From contig NC_088310.1 in NCBI RefSeq assembly GCF_910592395.1, forward strand, positions 23,887,491 through 23,951,490: a stretch of 64,000 bases of DNA, written 5' to 3'. Within the stretch, counting starts at the first letter, position 1. The number at the start of each line of letters is the position of its first letter. The position numbers and the translations under genes are program-made. This DNA is from Lineus longissimus (Eukaryota; Nemertea; Pilidiophora; Heteronemertea; Lineidae). The notes under the pieces are model-generated. The model searched no databases, had not been told where the DNA came from, and saw only the letters and a list, made by a program, of their open reading frames with translations. Positions 11,541-23,500 of the stretch are shown piece by piece.

Positions 11541-14184
11541 AATGGTACACTTAACAATATTTTATTCAAATTCATAGGTTAACATGATGTAACAGTCTCA
11601 CATGGTCAAAGACCAGAACAATATTTATCATCAGACAATAATGTTGAACAAGAACAGAAGGGATTATGTTAGACACCTCAGCCAGATATTGCTCCTGGTC
11701 AGTAAAACTTTGTTTTGCACCAATATTTCTAGATGTCACTACATCTATGAGCTTGATCCAACTGTTGGTTATATTGTCTAGCTGTTATAAGCAATGACAA
11801 AATCTGTAACTAATCCCCATGCTAAAAACATGGCCATACAAGGGTGTTTTCCCACCCAAAAAAAGAAAATAGGCACAGCCCACTGATGTGATTGACACTT
11901 CTAGTACCAGCAGTGTCATACACTGCTGTTTTTACTACATGTAACTGCACCAAAGGTAATTTGAAATAGAAGAATGATGATACCTGCTGGGGCAGAGTGT
12001 AGTTTACTTGCGGCAATCACGGTGGGAAAATCATACAGTGGAGTCAGACCTGAACTTGTCTCCACCTTAACGAAAAAGATGTTTGGACAAACCAGCCTTG
12101 AAATGCCTTAGCTTCATTGTCAACAGCGGATCAGTTTCTTTAAAATGGACCTTATATCGAAAGGTTTTTTAGATCTGACGGAATAATACTCTTATAACTT
12201 TGATTAAATTCCATGACAACGATGGAAAAGGCCATCCTGGACATTTAGCACCTGAGTATTAATTGTTCTCATAGTCCAGGTACCCAGACCTCAGCAGTTG
12301 TTTATGGCCAGCTTTTTAATGATTCTTGACAATTATTCATTCATTGAGCATACATGTAACTTACTGCAGTAATCAAGTATTTGACCATACATGTACGTAG
12401 TCACCCAAAAGAATGAATTCCCCAGCTTGCGAAGAGTTAGGCAGGCTGTCCAACTTGCTGAGCTGATTTGCCCTGGGAACGGAGACATTTTTCAATTATG
12501 ATGGAAAAACTGTGCTCTTGACGTTGTCAATAAGATAACATTGTGTTTAGGTTCTTCAAGCATGATTTGCATTACAAAGATATGTGTGGAGGAAAATGCA
12601 ATTTTTGCATGGCTCCTTGGTAATTGGAACGCATGCCTTGAAGATAAGGCAAGATTCTCCATCAGCTGGGAAACTGATTCTCCAAGGTGAAAGTGATATT
12701 ATGCAGGTGTTACAATTACAAAGGCACTTATCATTATTATAGATCATATATACCCTAGACAAAGTGTTGAATGTCATATTGATCCCTCTCACTGGCAGCT
12801 GTTGATACCAACTGACAGAAAATCAATAAGTTGCCAGTTGGAACAAATCAATGGATGAAGAACTAAAACTGCCGACTTTGCGTATAACCATGTGCGATTT
12901 GACAATGTGGTCACCACGTTTCAAAAGGAACTAATTGGATATTTATCAAGAATGTCTGAAAGTCATGCACAGCTGTCACATCATTGTAATGTACAGCCAG
13001 GAGACAATTAATTTTCAGCCTACCTTACAACCTCAATATAACAAAGATTATTCTTCCTTCTCGCATATTTGGATTTGGAAGAAACGAAAAAACAAAAGCG
13101 AAAGATGGAAACATCTAATTCTAATAACAAAGGTGACATGCAATACTCAACAAATACACCATGACCATAACATGACAGTAACAGTGTTAAAACATGATAA
13201 TTGAACAAACCAAGACATTACATGTACATACAAATCTCCATTTCTATAACAATTTCAACTTTTCTCAAGACGAACTACCCATGAAATAAAATTCTTTTAG
13301 TTACATGAACAGACACACATTTCACTGTTTTTTCAATTTCATCGTAATATCATACCAGGCTATATCTGAAACAATCAAATTCTCATGACAGTATTTCATA
13401 ATTGTGTGAATTTTTTCATAGTCCTATGAGCATGCTTAAAAATAATTGAAATAAGAACAAAACAAATCACAGATTTCAAAGTCTAACAAAAATATAAAAT
13501 CAAAAGTAAAACACTGTTCAGATTCAGATAAATTTTGAAGCTGCATTTGGAAACGGTACTTAAATCAGTTTGCCAAGCTAACAAGTGTTTGGAGTGGAGC
13601 TTGAAATAATGAATGAAAGTGCAGTCAAATCAAGTTGCCTTGAATGGGATTAGAACCACAAACCTTTGGATTGCTGGTTCACTGCTCTACTGCGTTTGGG
13701 CTATCAAGGTTCCATGTTTGTCTGCAGGGTGTGACATCATTACTTGAAATAATAAAAATGGAAGAAACTATTGATTTGTGAAGAAACTATGTTGAGAGTT
13801 AAATTTTTGGCTTTTGTCCGACAAAATGGAAAAAAAGCATTCAATGCCCATAATACACTCCTCTCCAATATAAAATCACATTATTGCACCTAGGAAGCGT
13901 CGAAATCAGCTGGGAGGAGGCCCGCTTAGGATTAAAATCAGAATACCGCCAGCGTGAATATTCAGTCAGATTTTGAATATTTCCATTTGATGTGCAATTT
14001 ACTGCAGAATGGAAGGTGACTGGGCCACTCACAGCTTGCAATGATACCCTTAATAATGCCACTGGACCTTTAACAATCCTCCCTATGAAAGTGGACCACG
14101 CCATTGGGAGGACACTACGGCATAACAAAATTGAATCTTCACCACAGGCAAAATCAACAAAATCTCCAGATAAATCTCTCATTT
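11541..14184 (-). other. Probable long 3' UTR of SYNJ2BP
   Basis: On the minus strand AATAAA lies at 11566-11561, about 2.6 kb past the SYNJ2BP stop codon, and no coding sequence intervenes. The stretch holds one tRNA-derived SINE-like segment near 13.65 kb. Its extent as UTR is inferred. Confidence 0.4.
13628..13706 (-). mobile_element. tRNA-derived SINE-like fragment
   Basis: Read on the minus strand this segment has a pol III A-box-like TAGCCCAAACGCAGTAG, the tRNA-like AACCAGCAATCCAAAGGTT and a B-box GGTTCTAATCC. Outer ends CCTTGA and TCAAGG can pair as a remnant acceptor stem, but the T stem is largely lost. It is therefore a degenerate tRNA-derived retroposon rather than a working tRNA. 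No body or tail could be delimited. Confidence 0.55.
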
Positions 14185-15589
14185 TCATCTCCTAAATTTC
14201 TTGATGGCAAATATCATCCCTAAACCAATAATTCCTACTGCTGCTCCTATGAGAACGTATTTGATGATAGGCGTATCTTTTGCACCAGGGTCATTTTCAC
14301 TAAATGGATCCACATCCATGTTTTGTATACTCCGCGCAACTGCTTTTGCCTGAAAGTGAAAGTAGATAAGACGTGTTTACAGATTGCTGTAATTTTAACA
14401 GATTTTTTTGTACAAAAATCACCACAGTCAGTCTGGATTGCACTCTCATTAGCGCATGTTTTAAATGAATTATCTAGTGCTTTTCTAAGGTATTTTGAAC
14501 CTTACTCCTAGTACTTTTCAAGAAGCTCATATACAAAATGTTTATTGGAACTCAACCTAAGAGGTTGTAGTTTCCACTGCCCATTTTAAACTTTTCAGGT
14601 ACCGAAATGAATGTGACATTACAACAGGAGACATCATTATTTAAAAAGTTACAAAACATTTTTTTACACATACCAATATGTTTGATTCTGCTCTCTGCTG
14701 TACCTTCAAAGACACTTTTTCACCACAAGCTTGAAAAAGAGCCACAGCTCGGGCATGCGTTATAGATAAAACATTTTTTCCATTTATCTCTAAGATTTTG
14801 TCTCCTTCCTCCAGCTGACCATTGGATGCAGCGGCCCCCTTTTCCCTGATTTTAGTGATAAAGATGCCATTGTCACCAGGAATGTATTGAGCATCTACTC
14901 CACCTCTGATGTTAAAGCCAAGGCCTGTGAATAAAAGAACAAGTGGAATAAAAAGCAGGTAAAACACCAAGCAACATACAGTACACTGATGCAATTTAAT
15001 GACTTATTATAAAAAGGAAATCGCTTTTGAATGTACCAGTACTCGTGTTGGTGTTATCCCATCTGTGAAATACCACACCAATCATGAAGTTGTCCTCGAA
15101 ACGCCTAGTGTGGATTTGGAATGGATGCTGTGCGTGTCAACATGGTCGAGTCCTCTCAACACAAGTGACAACGTCAATGTATAGGAGACACTGTCTCTCT
15201 GTCTCTGTGTTGGCACCCCTTTCGGATCAGGTCGAAGACATAAAATGGAAAAACCATGCACCCTTCCGCTGCTGATCATGACTCCATGAGTGATGAGTGA
15301 TGATGTCCCAGGGACTTGACACAAAATATGGGTTACCGTTGGGGTGGGCAGAGGTGGTGGTGGTGATTCGTCATATCATCATATCATGATAGGCCTAGGA
15401 CTAGGACTAGGAGTGTGTGAACACATTATTTTGATTGGGGCAGGGCCAGCCCCACCCCCGGTCAGGGCCTAGGCCTAGCCTACGCGGTGCCGATACTAGC
15501 GACTATCAATATCATTCCTTTTTTCCTCAATTAAACTAACCAGAGTCTCCCTTCAATAGATCTACATATATTACGTCATTTTCACCCAT
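14185..15589 (-). CDS. SYNJ2BP: Synaptojanin-2-binding protein (OMP25) orthologue
   Basis: Three exons, read on the minus strand: 15589-15541, 14924-14674 and 14349-14185; 154 residues against 145 in human. The first exon encodes only 16 residues ([16 protein letters not shown]) and joins in frame to the PDZ domain, residues 17-100. The PDZ has the GLGF carboxylate-binding loop, [12 protein letters not shown], and a His at the start of helix B ([10 protein letters not shown]), the mark of class I ligand preference. The C-terminus is a membrane tail: about 18 hydrophobic residues after [10 protein letters not shown], then the basic end KKFRR. Vertebrate SYNJ2BP is anchored this way in the mitochondrial outer membrane, with the PDZ facing the cytosol, where it binds synaptojanin-2A and other PDZ ligands. 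Its start codon is about 510 bp from that of the divergent CREBZF gene. Confidence 0.93.
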
Positions 15590-16100
15590 ATTTTGTCCTT
15601 ATCACCAGGAGTTAGGGTTTCAGGTTTGGAGGAAGACACACACTGTAGAAATGTACACAAATCTGGTACACACTTTCCTGGTAGCGACCTTGACCTGGTA
15701 GGCCTAAATGCTGGTGGGCTTGTACTTAATTGACCCCAATAATGGTAAATCATAGTCTTAGAAGATCAATACAATTTCACGAATAGTTAAATGTTTATCA
15801 AAATTCAAAGCACTAATAAAACATGAATGATGGATCTGAATTTTTATTTATAATGTAAACCATATTCGAATCATATCGGTGTTAATTCAATTATTCGGCG
15901 CACATAATCAGTTATTTCATCAATACATAACGACTATTGACAAAACGTTGTTGGTGCGTGTTTCTTCCATTTTGCTTTGTGAAGAGGAAAAATTTGATTT
16001 TTCTCTCCGTTCAAAGGCAGATTTCGCTAAGAAAATAAGAGGTAAATAGACGACCAACCCGTTGGTTAAATTAAGCCAGTTTTAAAGAACAATTTAAACC
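15590..16100. promoter_or_regulatory. Shared divergent promoter region, SYNJ2BP / CREBZF
   Basis: The start codons of SYNJ2BP (minus) and CREBZF (plus) are separated by 511 bp with no other gene between. Both transcription starts must lie here unless upstream non-coding exons exist. The interval is AT-rich; I see no CpG-dense core or TATA box that clearly assigns a start. Confidence 0.55.
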
Positions 16101-17384
16101 ATGTTATCACGGTTTTCTTCTTTTCTGGACAGTGAAATCGTCGATGTCGAGACGTTCGGACTGAGCCCGCCGCACGACGGAAGCGAGTTTTCACTTTTCC
16201 CCGAACTTGGTCAGCTTCAAACTTCACCACCAAAGGAGCCAGTCAGTTCGACGACAATAAAGGAACCGTATTCTAACCGTCCAGTTATCAAGATCAAAAT
16301 GAATGACAGCGGAGATGAGAGTTTGGTGAACTATTTGAATGGTGTTGATGAAGGTAAAGCACCTTCTCTGGATCTGGTGGACAATCGCAGTGTTGGTGAT
16401 AATGGTACCGATGACCTTGACCTTAGTAGGCCTACTGCAGATTTTGATTTGGGATCAGATCTGCAGGCAGTTGTTTCGGAACGATCTACAGACATCCAGC
16501 CACTACTGGTTGGTGATGCCCCCTGGCCCATTAAACTTGCAAATGGGGATGGGCGCCTTTTGAGCATTCGAAAAGTGATGGAACCGACAGTTATGAAACA
16601 AATTGGTGACATGATGTCACCATGCCGGCCACCTCGTAACTGTGCTAAGTCTGTGCCTGGGAGGTCTTCCCCAGATTATTCTGAATATGAAGAGAGTCTT
16701 GTTGATGAGAATGGAAAAAAGATGACTAGAAATGCAATCAATGCGAGAGAAAACCGTATGCGAAAGAAACAATTTATTGAAGGACTTCAAAAAAGTGTGA
16801 AAGATCTCTCTAGCGAGAATGGTGCCTTGAAACGGCAGGTCTCTGATATGCAGTCCACTATTGAGTCCTTGACAAAGGATGTACTTTATTTGAAAGGTGT
16901 CCTAGCAAATCAGAGCCACTTGTCAGCGTTGTTGAGAAACATTCATAATACCCCTGGTGTCAATTTCAGTAGTTCATTTGAATTGCCTGCTCCACTAGCA
17001 GAGGAAGACATTGATGGCGATGCTGGCTCTCCAAAGACCAGCCGCAAAAGAGACAATGACTGTCTAAATACATGTAGCAATGATGAGGAAAATCAGATCC
17101 CTCATCCATCGACCTCTGATACCCCAAGATCCAAAGTCCAGAAGCTTGATCATGCTTACAACCGACCTGTCACTCGACGATCACCAGGAACGAAGAACAC
17201 TGATAAGCAAAAACATGAGAAGATCAGTGACAACGACAGACAAAAGGAGAGTGATAAGTTTCGTGATCTAAATCTTCAGGATGCTGGTGGTGTGTGCCTT
17301 CATGTTTCAAAGGGGAATGTTTCCCTCGAGTTCTGTGCCTCTTGCAGCAGGAATGCTGCTAATGGGCATTCTAAGGATTCATGA
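16101..17384 (+). CDS. CREBZF: CREBZF / Zhangfei bZIP transcription factor
   Basis: A single uninterrupted exon encodes 427 residues, against about 354 in human, whose coding region is also essentially intronless. The basic region (residues 206-224) reads NAINARENRMRKKQ; the usual Cys/Ser of the bZIP signature is Asn, as in human Zhangfei, which binds DNA poorly alone and acts largely through partners. A leucine zipper follows (225-268), then LSALL (274-278), matching the LxxLL motif at the same place in the human protein. DHAY at residues 350-353 fits the HCF-1-binding motif [D/E]HxY. The C-terminal block GGVCLHVSKGNVSLEFC is nearly identical to human. The N-terminal 200 residues are acidic, consistent with an activation region. 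The family works in the nucleus with HCFC1, ATF4 and XBP1 pathways; the local partners are inferred. Confidence 0.95.
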   Translation: MLSRFSSFLDSEIVDVETFGLSPPHDGSEFSLFPELGQLQTSPPKEPVSSTTIKEPYSNRPVIKIKMNDSGDESLVNYLNGVDEGKAPSLDLVDNRSVGDNGTDDLDLSRPTADFDLGSDLQAVVSERSTDIQPLLVGDAPWPIKLANGDGRLLSIRKVMEPTVMKQIGDMMSPCRPPRNCAKSVPGRSSPDYSEYEESLVDENGKKMTRNAINARENRMRKKQFIEGLQKSVKDLSSENGALKRQVSDMQSTIESLTKDVLYLKGVLANQSHLSALLRNIHNTPGVNFSSSFELPAPLAEEDIDGDAGSPKTSRKRDNDCLNTCSNDEENQIPHPSTSDTPRSKVQKLDHAYNRPVTRRSPGTKNTDKQKHEKISDNDRQKESDKFRDLNLQDAGGVCLHVSKGNVSLEFCASCSRNAANGHSKDS

Positions 17385-19960
17385 GGTGGTTCTCTGGTAG
17401 AAGAACAGCATCGTTGTTCATCAAAGAATCGCAGAGTTTACGGGAGTAACAAATCTGCGTGGTTATAAAATGGTCGGTATTATGGTCTGTGCTCATTAAC
17501 TTTACCAAGAAAAGGAAGCAATGAACCAATGTGGAGTTCGAAGAGGCAGGATTGATCATGGCAATATGCTGAATATTGATGTACACTGTAATTTTCTGTT
17601 TTGCCTCCCAGTCAAATACTTGGAGCAGTGATGTCCAATAAATATAACCCCTGAAGCTCTGGACTGAACTTGTAGAAAATGTAATTGGCTGGATGTAGAT
17701 TGACATAGCAGTTGAAATCTGCAAAATGTTGAAATACAAAAGCTACTTTAATTTCAAACGTGAAAACAAGACTGAAGTGTCAGTGGCGTGCTCATATAAA
17801 CTATCATCATTCAAGTAGCCTGCTGTAACTGTACATGTATTATCATTTAATTCATTTGAATTTAGTTTTTTAAGTCAAAGTACTAAACAAGCATTGTTTA
17901 ATTTTCAGTGAAAAATACTTGACTTTGTGATGGAACTTCAGACTTCACACAGTTTTCGGTCCCGGATTGAATGGTGTAGTATAAAATATCAAATGGTCCG
18001 TGTCTCTTTTTAGAATTGCTTTTCACTCTGGGCTTCCTAAGCTAATGTAGGTATTGCAAAATCTAGAAGAAGGCTTGTCATTGGACATGTGGGGCCTAGG
18101 ATTTGCTCAATCGCAGTTTTTGCATTCTTGTGCAGATTGGATGGATGATCGATTATGAATTCCATTGCTATACTGAAAATTACCACATTATCTAGAGTCA
18201 ATACTTATCTCAGGAATTAAATGGCATTCTTATAGCTTTTGTAGTACCTACAACAGTTCTGAACCTTGCTATCTTGTGATTTCAGTTAAGTTTCAGAACA
18301 TCCAAAAGCTCAGCTAAAAATCCTGTTTCGGAACAACTTGTAGCCAATTTTCTTCAAAATGATGAGATTGGTTCCGGTCGTTCTTGGGAGGGAATCACAT
18401 TGACTCACAAGATAGATGCCGAGATTAAGAGAGGAAGCTCAGTTGTTGTTGCATTTGTTGATATGATTTAGAACAGCACTGTAAATATTTTAAAAGGATA
18501 TGTCCAACTTGTAGCCAAGAATTTATTTGTCTGAATTTGTAGCGAGCTGTAAGAAAATTATTGTTTAAAAACAATGAGTTTATAGGAATCTTTGTGTGGG
18601 GTCAGATAAATTGACATGTTTGATTTTCACTTGAAGTTTCTGCATTCATGACAGTGGAAAGGAAATACAATGAAAAGACATTAAAAAAACATCCTGCCAT
18701 TTAATCAGTGACAGGAAATCTAATCGTGAACAATTTCTCTGGCCACAATCAATTTTACTTATAAAATTCGTCAGTCTCTAGGCACTTTCCATTTATTTTC
18801 CAGGAGAAGAAAGAAGACAGCCTTTGTTTTGGGTTGAGAAGCGACAACCTTGTAAAACAAACTTTCAAAACATTTCAAGCACATGGTAAGGTACCCATTT
18901 TATTCCTCTGATAGAGCATTATAAGTTTTCACTGGATCGCAGATTAAATTCCAGGTAGAATGCTGAGCTTTTACTGTTAGTAGGTCTCGTCGATACAAAA
19001 AGCAGTCTGGATGGTAATGGGGAAAACCAGAATTTGCCCGTGAAAAGATTATGCAAATTTAGTGGTTAAAAGGTTCCTCTTTCTATAATGCTCTGTCAGA
19101 GATATTTTGCCGGGTATACTTTGTGACCATGTAATAGTTGTATTATAATTTACCTTTCATGCTTGACCAGTTGAGTTGGTTGCCGGTGGAGAGTGGTGGA
19201 GTTAAACGAACGATTGTGAACTTGCCCTTGCTTGCACTCATCTGAGGGTAAGGCTGTAAGTATAACATGTAAGTACGATGTGTAGGATTGTGGCCTGTAA
19301 TTCGTCTTTAAAATTTGTAATTCAAGTAACTGAATATCATGACTGCAAGAAATTATTAATTTGTGTGAGAAGTAAAATATTGGTCAGTTTGAATGTTTTG
19401 AATGAAAATGGAAAAAGGACAATGATGCACTGTTCAAGGTGGATGGAACAGCTAAATTTTAATCTTTGCTGGATGTGTATGTTACTTGAATTACATTCTT
19501 TTTAGACATAAGAGCTACCAAATTGTATTGTAAAGGACTTGCCACTGAGGACACCTGCCTTTCCAATATATTATGCAGGGTGTGACTAGGGTTACAAGGC
19601 CGGTCAACACCTTGGCGATGTTGGTTTATGAGAGTTACAATAAAATATGGAATGAGGGACTTTGAATTTTATTCATGGTTTACCTTGCGACCAACCAGCC
19701 AGGGCATATTGTTTAACAAGGTTTATCTGCAGGACCCCAAGTCCTTGAAATGAACACCAATTTGGTCTATTTGTCCACATGGCTAGGTGTCCTTTGCATG
19801 GTAGGTTCTCTAGAAAGAAGATGAAGCACTAATTCGTGCTGGTCCTTGGTTTATGCTATGTTACAATGCTTCAGATCATGTTGTGCTATGTTCATTTAGT
19901 ACTTAGTTGTCATTCCGTACATTTCTTGTATCATATTGTAAATAATAAAGCAAATGTATC
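17385..19960 (+). other. 3' UTR of CREBZF
   Basis: About 2.5 kb of AT-rich sequence after the stop with no exon or RNA gene seen. AATAAA at 19944-19949 is the likely polyadenylation signal; it faces the 3' end of the minus-strand gene whose own signal is at 20290-20285, so the two genes converge within about 350 bp. Confidence 0.6.
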
Positions 19961-20284
19961 GTAAAAATGGTTGTAGAATTTATTGCACGGTCATATTCTT
20001 CTGTTCACAGAATAAAGCAGAGACTATCATGACCCAAGTCAGTTTTAAAGTGTCCGCACAGTTGTGTGGCCATTGCACAGAGGGTCGAAGTCTCCATGCA
20101 CAAAATTGGGAACAATTGCTTGATGCGGTCATGAGCAATCGGAGACATACATGTAGATTTACAGCAGCGTTTACCCTAACGGCTCGGAGGGAACATCGGT
20201 CCATGTCAGCAATTGGTGTCCTTGTTATATAGCAGCAGTTCTTTGTCAAATGAACAACAAACACATTATTTTTAGTTTTATACC

Positions 20285-20521
20285 TTTATTAATAAGTTGC
20301 CTCTTGACGGTTTTACATATCACAGAAATATTGCTTTAGTGTTACGGTACATCACTGAGCAGCAAGATTGAACATGTCGTTAGATCAGGCCAAGACAACG
20401 AGTCCAGTCATACATTTATATTCTGCACATAGATGGTAGCTGTCTGATAGGCCACCACTTTACATATGATTGACTTGTGAGATTTATCTCATGGCTCCGA
20501 TGCATGACATCTTCAGACATA
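20285..20521 (-). terminator. 3' UTR and poly(A) signal of the TOP6BL-like gene
   Basis: Minus-strand AATAAA at 20290-20285 lies about 230 bp after the stop codon. Nothing else is seen in this stretch. Confidence 0.6.
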
Positions 20522-23500
20522 TCAGATGAGGAACTCTGGATCATCAATCAAGTCATTGAACCAACTGTCATCAATGGATGCTTCCAGCTTCTGTACAAGA
20601 AAGATATGAACTACATTACATGAAGAAAACAAAAGTGACAAGGCAACGAGTATCTAAGACACCTCTGGTTATGAATTATTATTCTTGTGTCCTAGGTCCC
20701 TCTGATATCCGCCCCCCAGGGAGCAGTCGTGCACTGCCTTCAATCCCTCTTGTAAACGCCCAAGGGACTTGTGCTCAAGCGTCAAATAACTAGTAAATGA
20801 AGATACAACACCACAATGTTAAGTTTCCCTCACCTCAGCAGCTGGTGTTGCTTCCTCCGTAATCTTCCTGACTTCTTCGAGCAAGATCTGCTCGGCCATT
20901 TCAATATCTTCTATTCCGCCCATGTCATCTTGAAAGATGGAATCCTCATCTCGTATGAATGCTGTTCCCAGGGCATCAAAGTTGATGACTGGCGCATGGA
21001 GATTAGCCTTAAATTAAAACGGCGCAAGGTGACAGTAATGAACAGGGTTCTTAAACTAAATATATGTCTTCTGATGGCCAAGAGAATATCTACATGTACA
21101 ACCATACTCTAAGAGGTGAAATCAGCCAAGGCTGAGAGTAATCATGCATCCAAATTGATTTGGAGATGTAATTACTGAATTGGTCCAACATGTATTTTGA
21201 TATGATCCAGATACGAATTTGGTATGCACATGTACATGAACCTTGAAGTCAGTTTCATGGAAAATATTGTGCTTCCAAATAGCCAGCACTTTGTGGGAAC
21301 TATTGCTACATGTATGCTTACCGATGGCTGTATTGTAGCTAATGTATTTGTGGTTCCTTGGGTCATCGTTGATGCACCTGGAAAATCTTCCGTGCATGTA
21401 GTCTGGGTACTGTTCCGAGATGGACATGGATCATCTCCACAATCATACACGTATTGCTGTTTTCTACGCTTGCGAGGAACTTCAGACTTTCGAGATCCTG
21501 CCTCTTCAACAGGCTGTTGTGGCTGAGAAACCTAATTGGTAAATGTTTTTATAAAATGTTTCATTCAGAAAGGATCAAATCCTTTTTCACCAAGGAATGT
21601 ACAGTACGAAGAACCCCAACACATGTCCACATACATGTACAGAACACCCTATGTCCAGAAATGGATGTGGACCTAATAAGCTAAATAACATCGAAGACTG
21701 GAAGGAACCAATAAGCTTTTCTGAATATTGAAATTACATACCCTTTCCTCAAATGGTAAAATTGTTTCTTCACATGGCACCACACCATGAACTTTAGAAG
21801 CAATCGACCACAGGTTCTTATGCAGCACCCTTTTCATTGCCCTGGAGTTGGTGACCTGAAATAGAAATAGGCTTAGATTCCTTGTATCAGAGGTAGTCGG
21901 GCCGCCAGCAAAGTTAAACTTATGACACATAGGACTAGGAGATGTTAAGTGTGTAACCTGCGCTGTGGGCTTGCTCGACAAGACAAAGATGAATGGGCGA
22001 TTTAGTAAAAGGCACTCCAGCAAAAGAACTGCACACAACTTTCTCGATCGCTTTACTATGACCTTGGAAATGCTCACACACCTTCATTGAATTGAAGCAT
22101 TCTTCCCTAAAATTCTTGTTTACGCTCTGTGTCAACACCGAGCAAAGCGCATTGGATATGGTTGGAATGGCTTTTTTGAGGATCTTGTTCCGCTGAAAAG
22201 AAATATTTCTCATGTTTAAAAGCAGACAATGAAGGCACTAGGTATCATATTCATTTATTTAACGGCTGTACAAGTACATGTAATGGATGACATTAAGCTT
22301 ATTACAACAATCTTTCTCAAGATGCTTCCATTTAGGAACCAATTCACAATCAACTTGACCTGCACTCCGCCGGAAACCTCACTTACAAGAATCTCCTCCT
22401 CCAGGGTCTTCTTGTTCATGAGCACTTTATCGAGGCTGGTGTGAACTGGTCTCCGGATCTTTTTGTTTCGTATTGTGACCAGGTGTTGTAAATTCTGTCG
22501 GATTGAATCTAGGAAATCTAGAAAAAGGTTTATCAAAGGTTGTAAGAACTAAACATTAGAGCATATAAATGTAATATGTATGAATTTATTGTGTTGCTTC
22601 TTCACATATAGGTATCCATTGATGGTGGGGAATTGTAGGTACCTAATTCTCTCATTACTCCAGACTGAACTGTCAACACGCATTTAAAGGAGCAATGCCA
22701 TCTAACATCTTGTTACTATGCAGCTACTGGGGCTTGAACCTAATCCATCAATGTGATACTTTTCTGTCTAGACTTACTCAAGTATTTCCCAGTTGTGAAA
22801 TGGTCATTAACCTTTTCAAGAATAAAGATGAGTTGTATCACATATTTTCTTTTTTGGAGACCAGTGTCTAAGGATGAACTGTCAGCAGCTGCGTCACTCA
22901 AAGTTCCCTCTGGTGTTACACTGATTTGATAATCAGGCCAAACAACATCTGAAAGTAAAAAGCAAAACAAACAAAAGCCAAACTTTATGTGCGGGGGAAA
23001 ATATGTACAGCCACAATTGAGCTTAAATGGAGCAAAACAAACCTGGGGTTGAATTATTTTCCAACATAATAGGATTTCCAGCTTTTGCTCCATAATCTGC
23101 CATGTTGATCAGAGTTGAGAGATCAGCATCTCCAAAGGAAACATGAGGTACAACCAGTGGGATGCCACCAGGTCCATAGAAACTCATCTTAACACTAGGT
23201 AAGGAAATAAATTTAACCGTCCATATGTGAGGAGTGAGGAGTGAGGAGTAGAGCACTGACTGAAATGTAGAACTTGGAAGAAATGAAAGAAAATACCGTA
23301 TTGCCACTGGAGTTTCACATTTTCGTAGCAATAGAGCAAACCATCATAGAATTTTTCACAGCCATGTTTATAAAGACCTCGTGGAACGGAGCACCATATT
23401 CATTCCTAGATCAACAGGCCAACAGCAAATGTCAAAAGGATACTTGAATTTTTCTACAGGTTTCACATTTGATTGGTAGAGTGGGTGGAGGAGGTATTGC

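Noticed and set aside
14641-14994. Met at 14994 as the SYNJ2BP start
   Set aside because: That stretch is intron; a better in-frame first exon at 15589-15541 joins directly to the PDZ domain.
22715-22750. B-box-like GGTTCAAGCCCC on the minus strand
   Set aside because: Lies in a TOP6BL-like intron without an A box or foldable stems; only a possible SINE scrap.
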